A stretch of DNA of 64,000 nt from the NCBI GenBank assembly GCA_019055375.1, contig JAHQIW010000296.1, forward strand, positions 186,001 to 250,000, given 5' to 3'. The DNA is from Parelaphostrongylus tenuis. Lineage: Eukaryota > Nematoda > Chromadorea > Rhabditida > Metastrongylidae. Both the position numbers and the translations under genes were made by a program. This document shows, piece by piece, positions 43,591-55,783 of this stretch; position 1 is the stretch's first letter, and every line of letters begins with the position of its first letter. The notes below the pieces were generated by a model. That model had not been told where the DNA came from and did not search any database. It saw only the letters and a program-made list of their open reading frames with translations.

Positions 43591-46500
43591 TTTATGGGGC
43601 TGCAGACAACGCTCAACTTTGCACCAGTAATTCTAATTAGCTGTAAAAAAATGGAGAAGGAAATTATAGCAATAGAAACTGTAGAAAACAATAGAATCCC
43701 TCACGATTTGAAGCCATTAGATATCCTTTCCCCAGCATCATATTATTGTCTTCAGGAAGTCTCCCATATCTGTCACCCTTATTTTCCCACTGCCTATTTC
43801 TCTTCTATTCTGATCTTTTGTCACTGGGTCAAGCTACCTCTAGTGCGCCGCCCTTGAACTTGTTCAGCTCGCTTCACCCTCCACATACACCGGAGTTCCT
43901 GGATAACGTTGTACATCTTAGTCGCTCGTTCCCAAGCAACAAACCTCATTTCGCTGCTCATAATTCGTTCCGAGAGTGCACAACTGCTGTCACGTCACAG
44001 CCGCGAAGATCTCACTGTCGCAATTTCGCATGGGCCATCTCTCTGATTCACCAGCTATTCTCACTCGCCTCGCTTGATGTTTACTACCATGTGTACTCGA
44101 CATGTTCTTGACAACGCAACAACCGAACAAGCTCTCTCTCTATCAGAGATCGATATTTTCTCAGCTTTCTTTTGATCAGTGGCTTGGTTACAACATCTTT
44201 ATCGCGGCCAAATCTCTGTCGGTATTGTACTCGATACTGATTTTTTATAGAGAAACAGAAAACTCACTATCAGTTTAAGGATTCAATCTATAACGTGGGA
44301 GCTCTCAAACAAACTAATAGACATTCTTCGACATCTTACTGTAATTAATCTTTTGTTTCACGTTTCTCCAGTTGAAAGTTTATGTTGCTCAAAACGTCAT
44401 GTGGAAGTGCAGAAAAAAAACTGTTGCCTAGTACCTGAGAACATTTTGACGATGATTTAGTGAAGTATTGAGCTCTTATTGCTTGATTGCCAATAAAATA
44501 TGTCTTTTGACTACATGTAATCCGAATTATTTGCTTGCTGAATCCTCATAGTAGTTGTTTATTCGAACTACATGCCAGAACTTTCTTGTTTTTTCGATTT
44601 CTCGATATGAAAGCAAGGAAACTCTTGATAGCTTATGATAGTGGGTGGATTGGATATGAGAATGTGATTTCACGATAAGGAAGGATAACCTGGAGGAAAC
44701 ATTTTTTCATGTTGTAGATTTGGGACCCTTTTTTGAATCGCATGGCGATGACAAGATTAGGCGTTTCCAACAAAAAGCACAGAAATGTGCTAGTGCACCT
44801 TATTTTCACCTATTCCGATCCTTTCTACAGCACTTTCTCTATATGTAACGTTTGAAAATTTTGCTTTTTTATTCGATTCGCAGCTGAGTTCCTCGTTAAT
44901 CGGATGCTTCCTGATAGGGCAGACCACTTTCACCTGTTCTTCACACCATAGCTCTCATTACTGAGACGCTTGACTCAGCGTCCGAGTGACCTTGCCGTCG
45001 TCACCGTGATGTGCGCACATCGAATCGACTTTGTTTTTCCCGCTACAAAATTTGCCTCGGGTGAATCCTAATCGCCATTAGTCTTTGTGTTCGTAATTCG
45101 GCAATCCCGCATGACCGTTGATCGACCGCTTCCGACGGCAATTGTGGGGTCGTGGCCGATCGAAATGAGCGACTAATGGAGCAACTCCCCATGGACGTCT
45201 GAGCTCGAACCTGTCACGTCGCCGAAGCCATTATGTCCACATTATGAACTCGAAAGGGAAGTATGATTTCCGAGCAGCATATCTCCAGGATCTGTGAAGA
45301 GTGTGTAGTTCCCATAGATGTACAAGTTATTCACTTTAGAGCATAAACAAGACTTGTTTGAACTAGAGAGAACCGTACTCATAGGAAAGATCAGCTCACT
45401 TGCTTTTCCTTTTTGCTTACAAACGTTTATATTCATCGGCGAGTTACGTCAGTCGGGAAAAATGGTGAGAAACTAGGATGCAAAAGAATAATATGTGCTC
45501 AAAATAATTAGCATTTGCAGTGCACTTTTTGGAAAAACATTTAGCTTCCAGATAACAACAGCTTTCGAAGAGAATAGTTGGGAAAGTGGAACCTATGCAT
45601 GGTGAAACGTTCAATTAAGATGTTTAGTTATGTGAGGAAGCTCTATCTGCAATGCAAACACGGCAAAGCTTCAATTTTGCACAAAGACTGGGAGTATTTG
45701 GACCAGGAGAATTTTTTGAATGTAGATTCTCGTTTTCGTCCTTTCATTAACGGAATGTCGGGCAGTAATTCTGTGGATTATCGGCATTTCGTCGTAAATG
45801 GAGGTGTAATATATCATATAGCGCCAGCGCTATTTTTCTCTACAACGGTTTCTCAGCTAACGTGGATTTGTTCACAAATCTTATAGAATGGAAATTTGAA
45901 CGATATAGGCTGGATTTCAGCGAACATGTGCGCATTAATATGGACTCTATACTCATGCACCACGTTGTAAAACCCTTGGAGCCCTGCTTCCGCTGCTCCC
46001 GTTGTGCCCTCCAGGCCAATGGTGACAGGGGCGGGCATTCCGAATGCCACCACCACTACCACGAAAAATGAATGAGCAGTGCCGGTGCTCACGTCACCTA
46101 TCGCCAATGTCTCCAGCTTCTCACTAGTAATAATGTACTAGTGAAACCATTATTTTTTTCCTTTATCCTTTTCTTTATTCTATTCTCTTCTACCTCTAGT
46201 CCATTCTGTTATCTTTTTGATTTTCAAAAAATTTTGTTCTTTCATCCTGGCTTTGGAGGGAGTTTCAATCTATTGCTACTCCTCTATCTTCCTAAACCTT
46301 TGTCACGTGTAGTGTGAAAATTTCGAGGTTTATCAGCCAGATCTAGATCTTTCTAACCTGATAGTTTCTCTATATGACAATAAGAATTTTGATTCTAAAA
46401 CCTATCATTGAATCTTTCCAAACACCTTGATTTTCTGAATAAAACAGCATACTCTACTGAAGTACTTTCACATTCAAAATTTTATCAAAAATGGTATACG

Positions 46501-46780
46501 GTAGAATAGAGTATGAGCATAATATGAAAGCAAATTCGTTTTTGAGTCGAGTCGAACTGAGACAGTGACGATGAGAAGTTAGTAGGGAAATATATATTTG
46601 TTCTTTCTATTCCAATTTACTTCTCCGGGCAGCGGAGTGAACCACGAAGTGTATTGTCTGCTCATCATCTCTTGGTAGTACTGCACAGAAAAATTTGCAT
46701 TACATAGGTCTTCTTCGCAGCAGTCATCGCAGTTAACCTTGAAAATTAGAAGATCAAAAAAAATTTGTTCTCCACAAATT
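43591..46780. other. CT-rich and CpG-rich stretches, no gene called
   Basis: 43740-44140 and 44880-45240 are richer in C and CpG than the flanks, giving long open frames on one strand. They could be promoters or untranslated exons, but no domain or consistent exon set was found. Confidence 0.3.
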
Positions 46781-46799
46781 CGGCTCCGCGGCAAATTTT

Positions 46800-47075
46800 C
46801 CAACATATGCCTAAGAGAATTTAGTGGTAAGCAAAAATTCGACCTCAGACTGGAGTTGAACCGCGTTCTACCTATGCCAGAAGCGTGTGCTACCATTACG
46901 CTACCGAGCTATGATAGAGCAATATTGAACAATGAGTGGTGGGTAAGAGGTCGCCTCAGTGGTATAGTGGTAGCACTCGCCTTCGGTATTGGTGGAACGC
47001 AGGTTCAACCCCTTTCTGAGGTCGAGTTTTTGCTTACCACTCAATTCTCTCAGATATACTTGAAACATTTTAACA
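46800..47075. repeat. tRNA-like foldback (family E)
   Basis: Left arm (46800-46915) and right arm (46945-47075) are inverted. Outer blocks are CCTAAGAGAATTTAGTGGTA and TACCACTCAATTCTCTCAG. Each arm holds a tRNA-like sequence: minus strand 46842-46909, plus strand 46953-47022 (GCCTCAGTGGTATAGTGGTA, AGGTTCAACCCC, closing CTGAGGT). Confidence 0.8.
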
Positions 47076-47157
47076 TTGTGAAAAAGCAGCAAAAACATAA
47101 GAAATCCTTGATTCGCAAGATGGTCTTCCTGGTGCGGACATACCGGCCTCAACCTCT

Positions 47158-47312
47158 ACGACCTATGAATTATGTTAACTATCTATCAACTTGCGTGCAG
47201 GAAGGAACGAGATCGATAGATATCAAATAAGCGCGACCGATAAATTATGTTAACTATCTATCAACTTGTGTGTAGGAGGGGAATGAGGTCGAAAGATGTC
47301 AAAAAAGCGCGA
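47158..47312 (+). repeat. tandem duplication of about 75-80 bases
   Basis: TTATGTTAACTATCTATCAA followed by CTTG(C/T)GTG(C/T)AGGA and GCGCGAC occurs twice in a row with some point differences. Confidence 0.85.
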
Positions 47313-48290
47313 CTGCGATGTCCTATCGAAAATCCTCGCGGGCACTTGTTATCTCCTATAGGAATGCATTTTACTACTGCTGTCGTGAAAGAAGGCCTAG
47401 CGCTATCCTCCACTGTTGTTGTGCGTTTTCATGCAAATTTTGCCCTGGCCGTTGATTTTTCTTTCAAACACCACGTGTGCATGACGCGGAACCATTATCT
47501 AGCGCATGCATCTTCAAGTCGTAGAAACTCCTCTACGTATGAATAATCGGAAATCTCTGCTTAAATAGAAAGTCAGACAACGGTGTCCCTTCCACGCAAA
47601 AATATCATGACTGGATACTCTTGTTTCAGCCTGTACTCAAAGAGAAGAATGAATCTCCTTGCTGGTCTGACTAGTTCTGCGCTTGTCATAAAACATAGCG
47701 TTTTTCGACTGATGAGTACCAAAGAATAGCAGTGATATCGTGCAAAATATTTCGAGTCAGGACTCAGCATTTTAAACGATTGAAAGAGGAATACTGTACC
47801 TGGTTGTGACCGTATCCGACGGAATCGCAGAGTTCGGAGCAACGTTCACCGCATCCTCTCGTCACCGATGTGAACGCTTTATTGATAGTGTTCACTGCAG
47901 TCTGCAAAACTCAGTTTCAGCTTCACTCATCTTCACAAATACAGCGACAGTGAACGAGCATGTCAGATAGTAAGCTCGACGTCAAAATTCGAAACAATGA
48001 CGACATGTTCAGTGTGTCCTAGGCTATAGAGAAAAGTCCAAAGGCAGTAAATTTGATAAAATTTTTTTTCCGAACTCCGCAACATTTGTCTGAGAAGTTC
48101 CTAATTGCTCGAGCTCTCTGATTTCTCCAAGCAGATTTGTAGGAGATTATGAGTTCCAGATAGCCAATACAGTGCATGTAGTCATCCTTTTAAATTCAAG
48201 GACATGTATTTCTCTCAATTTCTGTTTTCTTCGTGTCATGTTTGCTATCTCTTTCATTTCTTCGAATTCGTTAACATCTCTTACCACACA
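47313..48290. other. no recognised gene
   Basis: Nothing assignable between the tandem duplication and the candidate exon at 48292. Confidence 0.35.
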
Positions 48291-48291
48291 G

Positions 48292-48388
48292 AACTTCTCC
48301 CAAGGAGCGCACAACTTCGAAGTCTCATCCGCATCGAACAACACCAGTGACTCGTTCGCGCACCACGCATCCCTGTGACAGTAATAAG
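48292..48388 (+). other. candidate exon of a Ser/Thr/Arg-rich region
   Basis: A clean acceptor (CTTACCACACAG) and donor (AATAAG|GTAAGT) bound 97 bases with one open frame reading TSPKERTTSKSHPHRTTPVT and on to HPCDSNK. It lies 360 bases upstream of the phosphatase's first exon. Its phase does not join that exon in a way I can confirm. Confidence 0.35.
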
Positions 48389-48747
48389 GTAAGTTTTTTC
48401 CACGCAAGTACAGTAATCACAACACTTGAATCGCGGTTATCACAGGAACAAACTCTTTGAATTCGCCCAGTAAAAAGTAGATCTAATGACTACAACTGTA
48501 GAGTTCTTTAGGAAACTGTGAACGAGTTTTTAACGGGAGCGATTGGTGTACGCTTATATGACAACATAATGTAAAACCTATCCATGGTGTTAAAAAGGCA
48601 ATAACGAAATGTATTCAATGCATATACCTATGATCAAGGTCGTAGAGTTCGTTGTATGAGAAGGAACACGAATAGCACTTTAGGCTAAGCGAGTACTGCA
48701 GCATACAAACAAGCAAAACCAGTACAGCGACAACGAGCGACGCTAGC

Positions 48748-51700
48748 ATGACAACCCGACGAGTGATCAGCCGAGAGTCGCGACAATGTTCTCAAATTCG
48801 ACCGTTCCTCTACGTTGGCGGACTGGCAGCGTTGTCGCCGAGAACGCTTTGTGAGACCTTTCCTGGAATTCATTTAATTCAAACATGGCCATTACCTCGA
48901 AATAGTAGAGCTTTCGTTCCATCACGAAAAAAAACCGATTTAAAATAAATGACCAAGTAGATAGCCTCAGTCTGATTCATTTCTGCTCTTTCAATCAAAA
49001 CTGAAAGCCTTAGCTTTCTCTAAAATTTTTTTCTATTCGTATAAAAGCTATTCAGCTAGTGACTAGATTAATGGACTCGAGATTAAGGAGTAGATGAATT
49101 GGTTAGATACATGATTTCAAGCACATCGAGATAGATATGCTGCTTTGTGACTCACGAGAACAACATTGCCATCGATAAATAATAGGTTTGTGACAAAATT
49201 GAGAAATATCAAGTTTTTCAATCAGTGGACTGTGAAATTGCTTTTCGCGGTAACTCTCAATTGTCAATGGCAAAAATAATTCCAGCTTAGAATACGAGGG
49301 TCATGATTGTTTGAATAACTCACTGGTGTTGTCGTCGACTGTCGAATGTTAGAATATAAGTATTGCTCAGGATACTCTACTAAGCCGATTTTCATTTATG
49401 ATTTTCACCAATGAACGATATACTTGTTGAGATTGCTTGGCTTGAATATAATACACATAATTGAGCATTCAAAAGAAGTTTGTTGATCTTTTTGGATTTG
49501 TTAGGTGTTCAGCGTTTCTTAGGACCAAGGCTACTCGAAAACTTCGCAGAAGCTGTATACTGAGGTTATTTATCGGCCACTCTGCTAATGTTTGATTTCT
49601 GTATTTCTACAAGCACTTGGCTGCCTATGCTCCGTGCCAACCTCGTCCACTCGGTCAGTGCACGGCAAACATGAGTTGATCACATAGCGCTTGAAATTCT
49701 GTAAACCCCTTCTTACTTGAATTTAGTTCCTATCTTACTAAGACACAGTTTTATTGAATTAGCAATTGTCAGGCTAATTCTGCACTTGAACAAGTATCAA
49801 GAAACTATTAAGTGAAATCTGATGGAAAGCTTCTTGGAAGGTGCGCTGGATAAATGTCTATGAAATTGAGAGATAAATTAGATGAGCTCAAGGTATTATA
49901 AGAGAGTTCTCGGAATTCAACAGATGAGGTAATGATCATTGGCGTTGGTGAACAATCGAAAGATAATAGCTGTGTTATTTGGTAAAGTGTATGGCTTTGG
50001 GCTTCAATAGAATGAAAAATCTACTTTCTAGAGAGAAAGGGAGCAGTAAGGCGGGGGCGCATTAGGCATGGACATCGATTATGGGCAGGTAGCGCCCTTC
50101 GCATGTCTTCGACGACATCCGGTACTTTGAAAAGCTTTTGTGCTTGTTAGATTTTATTAGGTTTCCAACAGAGTCAAACACTGACAATACAACATAAATT
50201 GGGCAATCTATGCTTCTGACTGTTGTTAGGCGCATTCTTGGTCAGCACAAATGAGCTGCATTACTCCAAACACGGGACCCATCTGGCCTCATTTTTAGTT
50301 TCAACAGCATTGCATGGTTCTGAGAGATTAATAGATGTTTCCAAATTTCAACAGCGCCTAATAAAGCCAAAAAAGCGAGAAAGAGTAAGGAAGCATTACT
50401 AAGCAAAGATTAATGGCAGTATCAGCAGTCAATGGACGCTGTTTTCAGAAAAGAAGTGATTCTGGAACGATAGTATATGGCAATAGAGTTACCTAGAGAT
50501 ATAGGTCAGCGTGGTCATAATTGTTACGACTGTTTCGTAAAATTAGTCATAGCACTCAGCTTATGCTCGAATTCGATCCGAGGCAGTGAGATGGTTATTT
50601 ACGGGTAATGACGGAAGTTCTGCCAGACTTCCTGCATGCGATTATGACCATTGGCAGGTATTGTCATGTACTGTGTATACATTCACGGCAGATACTGCTC
50701 AATTCTGAGCTCGACGATTTTTGTCTAGAGATCAAATGTGCTAGCTATCAATTAATTTCCATACCCAATCTTCGCTGGTAAATTCTCACGATAATTAATG
50801 TGGTGTAGGTGCTTCATATGGCTCGTGTTCCGGTGCTTTCAAATGAAAGTTTTTGACAAAACTATAGGAACTGAGTATTCCTATGCATTTATCGGTCTTT
50901 CGATTATTAGGATGATAGCTGAGTCTCTGAAAAGCATGTTTCTTTGACAAGTTGCAAAAAGATTATATGTGCTTTCATTGTCCATTCGCACGTACTCTAA
51001 AAGTTTGTTGCTTGATCCCTTTTTGAAGGCTGCTTATTACTTTTGCTCAAAATGTTCTGGCCAAGAAAAGTTTCAGTTTTCTAAAGAACAAGCAGCCAAC
51101 CCTTTTCTTTTAGTTAGCTAAGGAAAATTATTTCAAATTCACATACAAAGGCAGCAAGTATTTTTTTTTTTGTTCATTAAGAATCACCGTAAACATAGAA
51201 AACAGTGAGAAGTTTATAAAGCAGGTATGTTTACGTAAGAAGGATACTGATCAGGTAGCTGATCGAAATGTACAGTGCTTTGTTTTTATCACGGAAATGC
51301 TTTTCAGCGCGGTTCTGCACAACAATCAATTTGATTCCCGGATTTCGCATCACCGCCCCGGGCCATATGAAGGTGCTTCACATCCCTGTCTTAGACGACG
51401 AGTCAACTGATTTGTCTCCCTATTTCACTGTAGTTTTCAAGGTAAGTGATTTTCAAAATTCGTAGCAAGAAATAAAATTTTTGATGAAAATACCAAGAAA
51501 ACTCTAACCTTCGCCATGATGTAATTTTAGACTTTTCGAAGAAAACATCCGAGTTTCTAATCATCAAGCAAACCCTTATCAAGTATCATCGTTCGCATAT
51601 CTACATAGGAATATTATGAAAACGAGATAAATCAAAATCATTTGTAATTACAAGTTCTTTATTTTCCTTCCCTGCCTTTGGCATTAAGGGACTCACCATG

Positions 51701-54700
51701 GCCATAGAAGGTTTCGAAGATTATCTCAAAGTGAATGTAGTTTGGACATTCGGTATAATAATATGCATATACTCACATTCGTACTAAACGTATGGTTAGT
51801 GTCACGTGTGTGAAAATATGAGTTCGTCAGCGAAACGAAAAAAAAGGTGTCCATTCTTTAAAATGATCAACTCAGGAATAGGATAAATAATCAAACTTGG
51901 TCTTCTTGAATCGATAGTTCATGAATGGTCTAACTTTTTTCTAGAGCAGTAGGTAGCGAATTTATTTGAAGTATTCAATAAAAGCTGTTTGATGCGACTA
52001 AATCTTGCCTATTAGTTTTCATTTTCTTTGGTCATTGAAACGTTTGGCTGAGTAGATTGCACATCAAAATTTGACTTTTCCATGCTCTGAAGGAGCCAGT
52101 ATTGTTGAAACGTCAGCCATTGTACTATCACTGAAGTGTGTTATGCGATAAATCCTATTACTGGCAGATTTATTCATAACAAAAGATACCGGATGGATGG
52201 AGAGAAATGAGATGAGCGTCGCGATGCATTCACCTTTACAAACCGCATTCGCTTCACGCTTGGATGAACTGAGCGATAGACGGCACTTTCCACATCTGGT
52301 GTCCTATTCAGAAAAAATTAGTGTTAGCTCAGACGTTGCACCATTCGTTCCCGCTGACTGAAGGCCACGTTGGGTTCGGTCTTATGCAGACCACGCGCTT
52401 CTCCAGCCCTCATAGATGGCGCGACTCTCATCATCGCTTCCACGATCTCGAACTCTCGTCGTGCAGGCGTAAACAGAGCGTCTCTACACTGCGCTATTTA
52501 TACTCATTTTGCAGGAAATCGACAGCGCGAGAAAGTCATTGGGCCGAGTGCTTCTTCTTTGTGCCATGGGTATTTCTCGTTCGGCTACATTTGCTATTTC
52601 ATATCTGATGTGTATCGAAAAGTAAGTTCAATATTTTTCCAGGAGCACTCGACAGTTGTGCGCTGTAAAAATTCCAACACTTGTTATGAGTTTCAGTTCG
52701 TTTTTCGATTGAGAATTCTCGCTAAAATTGGAGTGTTCGAACTCAAATATTGTCTCCAAGTTTTCATTTTGAATAAAAATTCTCAATAATAACATAGCTT
52801 TCATCAAAACAAATAGACTGACGCCGAAAAGTGCATTTGAACTCTTAAGGGAAGAAAGCAACTGTCCTTTGAAAGTTCTTCTCTTTAAAAGATCGATTAA
52901 TTATTAAGCATGAAAAATACAGTTCAAGGAAATGTTTTGAATACTCTGTCTAAATAGGAAATTTGTTCAGAATGTCTTTACATGACGCCTATAAGCATGT
53001 GCAGTACTGCCGTAACATCATCTGCCCTAATGTCGGTTTTTTCCAACAGATGATTGATCTCGAGCAAAAGGTGTGTTCTTTTACCTATTAATAATCTGAG
53101 CTAATAACATGAAATTTATAGCGCAATCGGTAGGATGCCTGCAGTAAGTAATAGTCCTTGGTTCGACACATTCCCGCACAGATGAAGTCCTTCATCGTTC
53201 TGGGGCTGACAAATTCTTGCTAAGCCTGTCTAAACGAATAAAAACACTAATTCAATGCATAAGTAAGCTTATGCAAGTCATTGTATAAGCCAAGCATGCG
53301 TTGAAGCACCTCCACTGATATTCAATAAGGTTGAACGCATGACACACCCAAAGGGATTAATCAATGCCAAACACTAGTTAGATCTTTTTTTGTCTCAAGA
53401 GCAATAGTGCATCAACATATACCGTTTTTCACTTTTCCTATTTGTAGTTGTTATGATCCCGCACTGCGGCATTAGATTGATAGTGTGGATTCCCTATGGA
53501 CGCATTTTTCACTTGGCTCACTTCAGAGGGGACCAAACTCAGATAGAGTCCCCTTTGTCCCCACAAATGTCCTCATTCATCTTCAGAATGGGTCGTCGGT
53601 TTTCCAGAAATTTGAAACTGCAACATTGGTTGGAGTACTCAACTTTACTATTGAACAGAATCATATAAACTTATGTGCATGAAGAAAGAGTTAGTAAAAT
53701 ATCTTCATACCCTTGTGCATCTATCAAATGTCGGTAGTTCATCATAGATGTGAATTTTACACTTAATTATGTGAACAAAATCTATAATGTCCTTGACAGT
53801 CAGTCACCTCATTTTTATCTGTAAGAGGTCGAATCCTCTAACCTGTATGCATGAATGTTTTTAATAGCATTTGATGCATCCACCTGCCAACACTTACCAT
53901 TATCACGATTTGCACAACTCGTAAACATTATATTATTATTGCTTATTATAGAAGGCGTCGCCTTCAATTTCTCGTTACCTGTCTTCTTCAGCTGGTTTCC
54001 TAATGCAAGCACAAATGGCTCTAAGTCGGGAGTCATGTGGATCTCTAGGGTCTCTAAGGTCATGTGAAGACTTCATGAAGGCACAAAAATGCGACTACAA
54101 TAGGAATACACACGGTCTTCACCTCATATTCAGTTCCTCTGGTGGAAAATTGTAGATTAGTCTACGGTATTCTCCTTTTTTAAAGAAGAGTAACATCATA
54201 GATGTGTCATCGACGCCGTTAAGCAATGCAGGAGTAGAAGAGTGCGAATCAGATCTAGACAGCTAAGACTCATAGCTAATAGTTTAACCTTGACAAGACA
54301 AGAGTCTTTATATGCGTAATTGAACCAACGATCAGTTATGTAGTACAGCACAACTTTGTCGATTGTATTATGAGAAGCCCTGATTAATCATAAGAGTAGA
54401 TTAACGAAATTATCTCTACAATGTAGCCGTTTCCTCTTTTCCTTCTGCTCTGATACATGGACTATTCTTAAGTAGTTGCAATCAAAATTGTTCCTTATAA
54501 TACTTGACTATCTTTTTGAAAGGAACACATCAATCGAATGCGACAATAGTCATCCCATGTCCAACGAACACAGGAATGAACCGAATGTGAGAAAGGCGTG
54601 CCGTGTTCTCGCTTTATATTGAAGATGTTTTACTTTCAATAAGTGGACTATACAGGCAGCAGTCCAACGAAAGTTTGATGTATCTATATGTATCTATATC

Positions 54701-55456
54701 AACTCGGCGCTGTATTTTTGTTGTCCTTGTTACATAGAGGGGCAAAGTCATCGAAAATTAGTACACCACCACAAATCAGGCCTTTTTGAACCGTAGTGCT
54801 CATGGTCTGATTGTTTACTTACCATCGGTTTGACTGCTATCAAATTCCGCTTTGACTGACAATTATTCCCAAGTTATTCACATTGCTCATCTTACAGTAG
54901 AAATGCTCAATTAGATGAGAAATTGATTCACGGATGATAAGAATCTGTCCTTTCAGTTGTATGGTAAGAAAACCGTGCAGATCATAGAACCAATTCAAGG
55001 AGTGAAAGTTGCCGATGTAGTATGGAACGAGTTGTATCAGGATATGATGGAGAGTCTGAGCCAGACTGACCAACAGTCGGTACGCTCCCTCAACTCGCCA
55101 CCAGATTCGGTAAATTTCTTCACCTTGTCTAAATTCACGGAAGAATTCATTCAAGTTTGGTGGCTTACTTTTGAACAGTGACTTTTTCTGTCGATTAAAT
55201 ATCACGAGAATGTTTTGACTACTTGTTATAGTCACTGAAAGCCAGCCTGCTTCAGCTGAACTAAAAAGCATATCTCTTTATGTCACAATAGGAGACCACT
55301 TTGAGCGGATTTGGGACTTTTTCTGCTTTGAAGAATTATACGCTTCAATTCCTCTTGCATCAGCCTCACGTTCAGGCTCGTCATCAAGACACACGGTCAC
55401 TTCGCTCACTAAATCTGGTCGGAGAAGGGAATGTGGACGACATAACCAAGTATTGA
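48748..55456 (+). CDS. dual-specificity protein phosphatase (DUSP), catalytic His replaced by Leu
   Basis: Exons: 48748-48850, 51308-51441, 52515-52621, 52971-53070, 54957-55109 and, less surely, 55292-55456. The first five join in phase and read as one atypical DUSP: QIRPFLYVGGLAALSPRTL (16-34), HIPVLDDESTDLSPYF (59-74, with the acidic loop that holds the general acid), RVLLLCAMGISRSATFAISY (90-109, the C-x5-R loop with Cys95 and Arg101), MSLHDAYKHVQYCRNIICPN, and YGKKTVQIIEPIQGVKVADV. The order and spacing match small DUSPs such as DUSP14, which remove phosphate from Tyr and Ser/Thr of MAP kinases. Unusually, the His preceding the catalytic Cys is Leu. Introns are large (up to 2.5 kb) and repeat-bearing. 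Start: first ATG in exon 1; the frame is open further upstream, so the start could be earlier. The C-terminus is unresolved (see the next exon). Confidence 0.85.
52030..52180 (+). repeat. PLE-type terminal repeat scrap with family C core in DUSP intron 2
   Basis: At 52084-52117: GCU, CUGAAGG (last A changed to G), arm AGCCAGUAUUGUU, GAAACGUC, AGC. It lies in the sense orientation of the phosphatase transcript. The change in the core makes cleavage doubtful. Confidence 0.5.
53110..53390 (+). repeat. degenerate SINE in DUSP intron 4
   Basis: It begins with GCGCAATCGGTAGGATGCC and GGTTCGACACATTCCCG (tRNA-like boxes) and ends with GGGATTAATCAATGCC, comparable to the tail of family 1 SINEs. Confidence 0.5.
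53453..53682 (+). other. unassigned open region in DUSP intron 4
   Basis: Two overlapping plus-strand frames (71 and 65 codons) follow an acceptor-like TTCCTATTTGTAG. Neither fits between DUSP exons 4 and 5, which join directly in phase and in sequence similarity. It may be an unrelated decayed exon. Confidence 0.2.
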
Positions 55457-55586
55457 GATGTTTTCTTTCAATTTAATTCCGTATCCTTCCATCTTAATTT
55501 TAAACATATATTTCCTCTTGTTGTGCAAGAGGTGAAAGTGTAATGAACACAAGATTGCGGTTGATTGATTGTCACCACGATTCCAG

Positions 55587-55783
55587 GGAGCTCTCGTCCT
55601 GTCACCTCCCACCATCTTCAGAAGAAGAAGTCGAAGGCTCCGTACAGGGAGGCGCTAGCATACGGGGTGCCTAGACTTGCCCTCACAAGTACGACCGTAT
55701 TTCCCAGAAGCGCCTTGAGGGACAAGAGCAAGAGTGGCAAGAATAAACGTTGGCGTCTGAGCTTCAGTAAGGACGTAACTTGA
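55587..55783 (+). other. probable last exon of the phosphatase, basic tail
   Basis: After the acceptor CACGATTCCAG one frame reads SSRPVTSHHLQKKKSKAPYR, then ALAYGVPRLALTSTTVFPRS and KRWRLSFSKDVT, then stop. It needs phase 1. In exon 6 only the alternative frame (with HFERIWDFFCFEELY) has a matching donor (ATCTG|GTCGGA), yet that frame does not follow in phase from exon 5. Either one base is missing in exon 5 or 6, or the tail belongs to another isoform. Confidence 0.5.

Noticed and set aside
45853..46107. Minus-strand stretch resembling degraded collagen repeats (GLEGTTGAAEAGLQG)
   Set aside because: Only a few Gly at three-residue spacing, with no Cys knots or N-terminal domain.
52321..52789. 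Long open frames over DUSP exon 3
   Set aside because: They overlap the phase-consistent phosphatase exon in other frames and cross its donor site.
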